Positions 13,383-17,126 of a stretch of 17,126 nucleotides of DNA are shown piece after piece (within the stretch, counting starts at the first letter, position 1; the number at the start of each line of letters is the position of its first letter). The translations under genes and the position numbers were made by a program. Below the pieces are notes generated by a model, which saw only the letters and a program-made list of their open reading frames with translations, searched no databases and was not told the DNA's origin. This DNA is from CAZDUZ01 sp964508755 (lineage in GTDB: Bacteria > Patescibacteriota > Dojkabacteria > SC72 > JAFGCJ01): assembly GCA_964508755.1 (NCBI GenBank), contig CAZDUZ010000020.1, positions 1 through 17,126 of the forward strand. Reading direction: 5' to 3'.

Positions 13383-15281
13383 CTACTGTTCCCCAAATAC
13401 ATATCCTGAAATCCTTATCTTATCTGCACCATCTACGAGATCTACCTGCTTTTCATCATCAATTCGAGTTGGAATAATTTCATAACCGAGATACGACTTA
13501 TCGTAGAAGTAGTGTCGGACCATAACCCCTTCTCTCGTTTCCTGCGACCACGTTTGGTCAAAGAGAAAATTTCCGAGACTATAAAAGATTAATCCATTAG
13601 CATGATATTCAACCGGTTGAATCCAATGCGGGTGAACACCGCTGACCACCGTTGCTCCTGCATCAACAGCAATCCTTCCAAATGTGGTTTGATACCCATT
13701 CGGTGTTCGTTCGTATTCATTCCCCCATTGCATATCGACAAATACCACATCTGCAGTTTCTTTAGCAGCCGCAATATCTGCCTTTATTGATGCTTCCTGG
13801 AGTTGTGCGGATCCTGGAGAAGTAGTGGTGGCATAGTATTGTGCGGGAGGAATCATGTTGTAACCGACGAATGCGACCCTCAAAGTACCAAGGTCGAAAA
13901 CAGCACTACGGTGAGCTTCTGTTATATTGCGACCACCACCAAAGTACTTGATTCCATTGGTATCGTACCAATCCAGTGTCGAGTTAAAAGAAGCAATTCC
14001 ATAGTCTAAAATATGATTCCCCGTAAGTCCGACCACGTCAATTCCTGCCCACGTAAGACCTTCGTAAGCAGCAGGAGGACCGCAAAATACCAATGTCCAC
14101 GTGTACTGCGTACATCCCTCTACCCGAGATCCTTCATTGCTGATATGCGCCACTGAGGCCTCTCTCAAAATATCTCCAACATTTCTCAACGGATACATCC
14201 AGTCTCCATTTGTACTACTTGTCATAAACCACCCCCGAGCTCCTACGACGGATGTACCAGTTACGACGATACTTCGAAGTGAATCAACCGTATAATTTGA
14301 TGGACCAAGAAGGCCTTGGACCTTGGAAAAGAGAGAGTCCATATCCCCAGTTTTAATCCAAATACGGGAAATGAGAGGATAATCTTCTGCGACAACTCTA
14401 TTGCGAAGATTACTTTCACCGATAAGCACTTCACTCAATTGAGGAGTCAATGATTCAAATGGAATGAGTGCAAGAGTAGTTGGATTGGTAAGAACCACTG
14501 ACGTTGGATCGGTTTCACTTAACACTCCTACCCCAAGACCTGCTGACCGGTCCAGGTCTTCACGAATCGACGCTTCAACAATGACTCGATATGTCACTCC
14601 ATTTTTTTCAATCGCACCCTCACCAAGCAATCGATACACCTCATCAGGGGTAAGGACACCGATTGAAGTACTTCGATCATACCGAGCAGCAAGAACAAAA
14701 TACCGCTCCCACACGAGGTCAAAGTCCTTTTTGTCACCTTCAACAGAAGAAGAAATTACCGCACTGCATCCTTTTTCGACTCTTCCGGAATATGACTTAA
14801 CCGTTACAACATCGTTTTCACGCTTTGAGAGAGATTCTTTACCTTTTTCTATCTCCTTAAAAACGTCGGATGGAATATCATCTCCAACACAAATCATAAT
14901 CTTACGAGGAGCATTCTCTTCCTTTTCTCGATTAAAATTTGAAAATATTGGATTGATGAAGTCTTTAATGGCACTTCCCGCACCAGTATTTTCTGCAATC
15001 CACACCAGTCCGCAAAGTGACAAAAACACAATAAGAACAGTAAGAATTATATCTGTTAGTCGAAGATCGTTTTTCTTGGTATGGCTTGATTGTTCTTGTC
15101 TCGTAAGATGGTTATTTAAGGAACTGTTTGTATCTTTCCCAGATCCTGAAAGTCTACTTACCGGATGGAGAGATTTCCTTTCTGTCACGCCAGAATGAAT
15201 GGAACGACTCCCTATCGCGCCTGAGGGTAGTATCAGACGGCGGGAGGATGAACTGTTTATATCATAAGTTTTTTTCTGCAT
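13383..15281 (-). CDS. CapA/PgsA-family metallophosphoesterase-like protein, membrane-anchored, two-domain
   Basis: 632 aa. Residues 1-73 are a Ser-rich cytoplasmic tail, and one helix lies at about 76-96 (DIILTVLIVFLSLCGLVWIA). Residues 126-330 form an unnamed alpha/beta domain (KIMICVGDDIPSDVFKEIEK ...) reminiscent of a periplasmic-binding fold. Residues 336-575 are the CapA domain: SIVVTGTSVVGARG, AHISNEGS at 378-385, GIDVVGLTGNHILDYG at 413-428, YFGGGRNITEA at 446-456, VVFVDMQWGNEY at 512-523 and VVSGVHPHWIQPVEYHANGLIFYSLGNFLFDQ at 545-576. CapA proteins take part in poly-gamma-glutamate capsule export or attachment in bacilli; here a surface-polymer role is inference. The opening motif has TGT where typical CapA has a metal-binding GD. 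The gene starts 8 bases after def and is surely cotranscribed with it. Confidence 0.87.
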   Translation of the reverse strand: MQKKTYDINSSSSRRLILPSGAIGSRSIHSGVTERKSLHPVSRLSGSGKDTNSSLNNHLTRQEQSSHTKKNDLRLTDIILTVLIVFLSLCGLVWIAENTGAGSAIKDFINPIFSNFNREKEENAPRKIMICVGDDIPSDVFKEIEKGKESLSKRENDVVTVKSYSGRVEKGCSAVISSSVEGDKKDFDLVWERYFVLAARYDRSTSIGVLTPDEVYRLLGEGAIEKNGVTYRVIVEASIREDLDRSAGLGVGVLSETDPTSVVLTNPTTLALIPFESLTPQLSEVLIGESNLRNRVVAEDYPLISRIWIKTGDMDSLFSKVQGLLGPSNYTVDSLRSIVVTGTSVVGARGWFMTSSTNGDWMYPLRNVGDILREASVAHISNEGSRVEGCTQYTWTLVFCGPPAAYEGLTWAGIDVVGLTGNHILDYGIASFNSTLDWYDTNGIKYFGGGRNITEAHRSAVFDLGTLRVAFVGYNMIPPAQYYATTTSPGSAQLQEASIKADIAAAKETADVVFVDMQWGNEYERTPNGYQTTFGRIAVDAGATVVSGVHPHWIQPVEYHANGLIFYSLGNFLFDQTWSQETREGVMVRHYFYDKSYLGYEIIPTRIDDEKQVDLVDGADKIRISGYVFGEQ

Positions 15282-15289
15282 AGCAAGCT

Positions 15290-15796
15290 TTAACAGAACC
15301 TTATTGTTTTCGTATCCACTACACGGTCAATCCAGAGAATACCATCTAAATGATCATACTCATGCTGAATGAAAGTTGCCAAATCACCATTTACTTTTTC
15401 CCGTATCCGCTCACCCTTTTCATTTAAGTACGATACCCGTAACTCAGTATATCGGTTCACCACACCGCACAAATGTGGTGTACTCAAACAGCTTTCCTCA
15501 CTCTCTACCATTTCCAGTGAAGGAAATTCGAGCTGAGGATTGATGTAAATATCGAAGGTAGGATGCTTTCCTGCAACCCCTTTGTGAAGGGCCAAAAAGA
15601 CACGGAGCGGAACACCTATCTGCGGAGCAGCAAGTCCAGCAGTAATAAAGCCCTCTTCAGGATTCTGCTGAGCTGTTTCACGCATATCAGCAAGAAATCG
15701 CTGGAATTCATCAGAAGCAATATGAGTAGGATCCACCTCTGCGGAACGCTCCCGAAGTACTTTTTCTCCCATTAATACAATTGGTTGAACTGCCAT
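15290..15796 (-). CDS. def: Peptide deformylase
   Basis: Removes the formyl group from the N-terminal Met of new proteins in the cytoplasm. At 168 aa it has the family's usual length. All three motifs are present: TAGLAAPQIG (52-61, family G-x-G-x-A-A-x-Q, first Gly replaced by Ala), EESCLS (100-105) with metal ligand Cys103, and QHEYDHLDG (144-152) with His145, His149 and catalytic Glu146. It is first in the operon with capA. The ATG at 15796 lies exactly seven bases after a TATTAT -10 box, so the mRNA is probably leaderless. No formyltransferase gene (fmt), the usual partner, is nearby. Confidence 0.94.
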   Translation of the reverse strand: MAVQPIVLMGEKVLRERSAEVDPTHIASDEFQRFLADMRETAQQNPEEGFITAGLAAPQIGVPLRVFLALHKGVAGKHPTFDIYINPQLEFPSLEMVESEESCLSTPHLCGVVNRYTELRVSYLNEKGERIREKVNGDLATFIQHEYDHLDGILWIDRVVDTKTIRFC

Positions 15797-15803
15797 GAAG
15801 CTA

Positions 15804-15833
15804 ATAATAACATAAAGGGAGAAAAGGTATTAA
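15804..15833 (-). promoter_or_regulatory. Promoter of def-capA, leaderless
   Basis: TTAATA (15828-15833, four of six), an 18-base spacer, then TATTAT (15804-15809, five of six). Exactly seven bases follow before ATG 15796, which places the start of transcription on the A of the ATG. The -35 overlaps the opposite-strand promoter of the orphan gene. Confidence 0.55.
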
Positions 15834-15858
15834 CGGAAACGAGTGTATACGGTACTAT
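15830..15858 (+). promoter_or_regulatory. Candidate promoter of the 370-aa orphan, divergent from def
   Basis: TTAACG (15830-15835), a 17-base spacer, then TACTAT (15853-15858). Each box matches at four of six positions or slightly fewer. A perfect TTGACA also occurs at 15863-15868, but it has no good -10 before ATG 15893. The two divergent promoters would share about four bases of -35. Confidence 0.35.
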
Positions 15859-15892
15859 TATTTTGACAGGTAATTTTTTTTATTTATCACGT

Positions 15893-17005
15893 ATGTCTGT
15901 CGCAGGGGTTGCGGATTTTGGTGAAGCGATAAGTGATGGATTCACTGCGAGGGGATATTCCAATGCCAAAAGTGAACTAGATGCTTTGATGAAACCGCCA
16001 CCTGCACCAAAATCAGGCGATTACTACACAGAACTTATGGCACATTATGCCGTTTCTGAATATTGTCGTGAAGCCTTGGCTTCTGTTGACTCACTTGCAG
16101 GAAATAACAATCTATCTGCAAGGTTATTCAGAAAAGGTTTCAATGAAGAGCAATTAAGACATATCCTCGGTGAAATTGACAGATCTGAAACCATTAATGT
16201 AACCAATACCGAAAAGCCTGAGCATACCTTTTTCGAAACATGCCGTCGAGTAAACAGACTCATAGAAGGATGTGTCCATGTTATAAAAAAAGATGAAACA
16301 GTAATCGAACACCCTCGTATCCCAAAAATCAAGGTCGTGCATATTAAAAACGGAGACAAACCGCCAGTTGAACTGCAATTTGACATCCAACAGGAAGATC
16401 CGCAAATACACACACCTCGACACCTTGTAATCTCTGCTCCACCAGAAGAAGGCGGTGGATCTCTTTATTTTGATTTGAGCATGATAGCTCAAGGGTACGA
16501 TCCAACAGTAATTATTTATGACTTAAGTGAACAGGTCGAAGCATATGTCACTAAGAGAAGAGTATTTCCGCAACTTCAAAACCAGTATAGAGATCATTTA
16601 CGGGATGAGATACTTGATGGATTAGCCAAACTTGATGCACGAGTGAGTCCGGGAATAATCGAGTACCGGACAGGAAGAGTATCCGTAGATAACGGAAGAA
16701 AACAAACTTACTTTAAACCCTTCGGACAAGTTGGGTATCCTCATGCTGTAGGGTTTTTAGTTACGTATGATTTTGAGGAAAAAGGGTTACATGTCACACC
16801 ATATATTGCGATGAACGAAAAGGTTGGTGATGAAGTGCTCGAACGAAAGTTTTTCGGAAAGGCCTTTACGCTTGAATCAGCCACCCCGCTTGGTACAATT
16901 GTTTCAATAGACACATTAAAGAATGCAACGCCTAATAGTCAACGCGAACAAGTACTTCCCGATCGCCAAACCACGCCTATCAATCGTAAACCTCGTCCGG
17001 TTTAA
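15893..17005 (+). CDS. Hypothetical cytoplasmic protein (370 aa)
   Basis: Not recognised. No membrane helix, signal peptide or known motif is visible. The N-terminal third is helical (AISDGFTARGYSNAKSELDALM ... EYCREALASVDSLAG ... EEQLRHILGEIDR). The middle and C-terminal parts look alpha/beta (KIKVVHIKNGDKPPVELQFDIQ, HLVISAPPEEGGGSLYFDLSMIA, GFLVTYDFEEKGLHVTPYIAM), and the last 30 residues are polar with repeated Pro and Arg. ATG 15893 is the first ATG; a TTG at 15785 would give 36 more residues but would overlap the def start codon and both promoters. No clear ribosome site. Its 3' end overlaps ndk by 26 bases tail to tail. The good length and even composition make it a real gene of unknown role. 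Confidence 0.7.
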   Translation: MSVAGVADFGEAISDGFTARGYSNAKSELDALMKPPPAPKSGDYYTELMAHYAVSEYCREALASVDSLAGNNNLSARLFRKGFNEEQLRHILGEIDRSETINVTNTEKPEHTFFETCRRVNRLIEGCVHVIKKDETVIEHPRIPKIKVVHIKNGDKPPVELQFDIQQEDPQIHTPRHLVISAPPEEGGGSLYFDLSMIAQGYDPTVIIYDLSEQVEAYVTKRRVFPQLQNQYRDHLRDEILDGLAKLDARVSPGIIEYRTGRVSVDNGRKQTYFKPFGQVGYPHAVGFLVTYDFEEKGLHVTPYIAMNEKVGDEVLERKFFGKAFTLESATPLGTIVSIDTLKNATPNSQREQVLPDRQTTPINRKPRPV

Positions 17006-17126
17006 ACCAGACACCTATTTCATGTGAAGCCTCTTCTGGATCTGTCGATCGATGAATGACATTGAAAATTGATCTCTTTTCCTGATGGCTTGATAAATAG
17101 CTATCCGTGGCATAGTCCCCCCGCAT
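16980..17126 (-). CDS. ndk: Nucleoside diphosphate kinase, C-terminal part (partial, runs off right edge)
   Basis: The minus-strand frame is open from the window edge to TGA at 16980-16982, 48 residues. It reads RGDYATDSYLS at the start, then IFNVIHRSTDPEEASHEIGVWF and KPDEVYD at the end. This matches the end of NDK: the R-G-D-F/Y loop, the N-x-I-H-x-S/T-D motif with the catalytic His that carries phosphate, E-x-A-x-x-E-I-x-L-W-F, and the K-x-E-E-Y-D ending typical of archaeal-type enzymes. NDK transfers gamma-phosphate between NTPs and NDPs, and would act after the cmk product found here. The Met at the edge is probably internal (the usual residue before RGD is Ile). The last 26 bases overlap the orphan gene on the opposite strand. 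Confidence 0.85.
   Translation of the reverse strand: MRGDYATDSYLSSHQEKRSIFNVIHRSTDPEEASHEIGVWFKPDEVYD

Noticed and set aside
14464..15198. 244-codon plus-strand open frame
   Set aside because: It lies wholly opposite capA, which has clear family motifs; its translation is Ser/Arg/Thr-rich with no recognisable domain, a typical antisense shadow.
15785..15892. TTG 15785 as start of the orphan gene
   Set aside because: It would overlap the def start codon and both divergent promoters; ATG 15893 is the first ATG.
1..17126. Alternative genetic code with UGA read as glycine (as in Gracilibacteria/SR1)
   Set aside because: TGA ends murG, ppsA, secG and ndk at the expected protein lengths.
1..17126. 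CRISPR array, IS element or integron
   Set aside because: No spaced direct repeats, transposase, recombinase or terminal inverted repeats were found; the only tandem repeat is the 15-bp coding duplication.

Overview
The window looks like chromosomal DNA from a reduced, uncultivated bacterium, most likely of the Candidate Phyla Radiation (Patescibacteria). The signs are an archaeal-type cytidylate kinase, a nucleoside diphosphate kinase tail that also looks archaeal-type, an orphan membrane-anchored family 5 solute-binding protein, a CapA-type protein of the T-G-T variety, tightly packed genes with divergent sequences, and few classical Shine-Dalgarno sites. Phylum assignment is inference; no rRNA or ribosomal protein is present. 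TGA ends several genes, so the standard stop set applies and a UGA=Gly code is excluded.

Layout. (1) 1-215, minus: start of a Clp-type AAA+ ATPase with an N-terminal C4 zinc finger. (2) 316-2861, minus: ftsW-murG, a remnant of the division and cell wall cluster. (3) 2869-3859, plus: archaeal-type cmk, then a proline-rich protein ending in a rubredoxin-like zinc knuckle. (4) 3890-4367, minus: two small unrecognised genes. (5) 4437-4692, minus: tRNA-Cys(GCA) and tRNA-Leu(UAA) behind a TATAAT promoter. (6) 4763-8639, minus: pyk-ppsA operon, both directions of the PEP/pyruvate step. (7) 8764-11457, plus: a four-helix holin-like membrane protein behind a palindromic operator-like site, secG, a membrane-anchored family 5 solute-binding protein, and tRNA-Leu(CAG), which overlaps the 3' end of the preceding gene. 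(8) 11519-13310, minus: a two-pass surface protein with an Ig-like ectodomain and a long charged tail. (9) 13383-15833, minus: def-capA. (10) 15853-17005, plus: a 370-residue orphan. (11) 16980-17126, minus: the 3' end of ndk, overlapping the orphan tail to tail.

Themes. Most genes are housekeeping: peptidoglycan and division (ftsW, murG), envelope (secG, solute-binding protein, CapA-like, Ig-like surface protein), nucleotide kinases (cmk, ndk), central carbon (pyk, ppsA), protein quality and maturation (Clp, def) and tRNAs. I see no CRISPR, IS element, prophage, defence island or clearly new multigene system. The most informative signals are regulatory: several promoters have their -10 box 7-9 bases before the first ATG, implying leaderless or near-leaderless mRNAs and showing that the longest open frames start too early; an 18-bp perfect palindrome lies over a -10 box; and a coding sequence takes its stop codon from inside a tRNA gene. 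There is no gene-free stretch over 300 bases; the longest, 8601-8821, holds the pyk and holin-like promoters.
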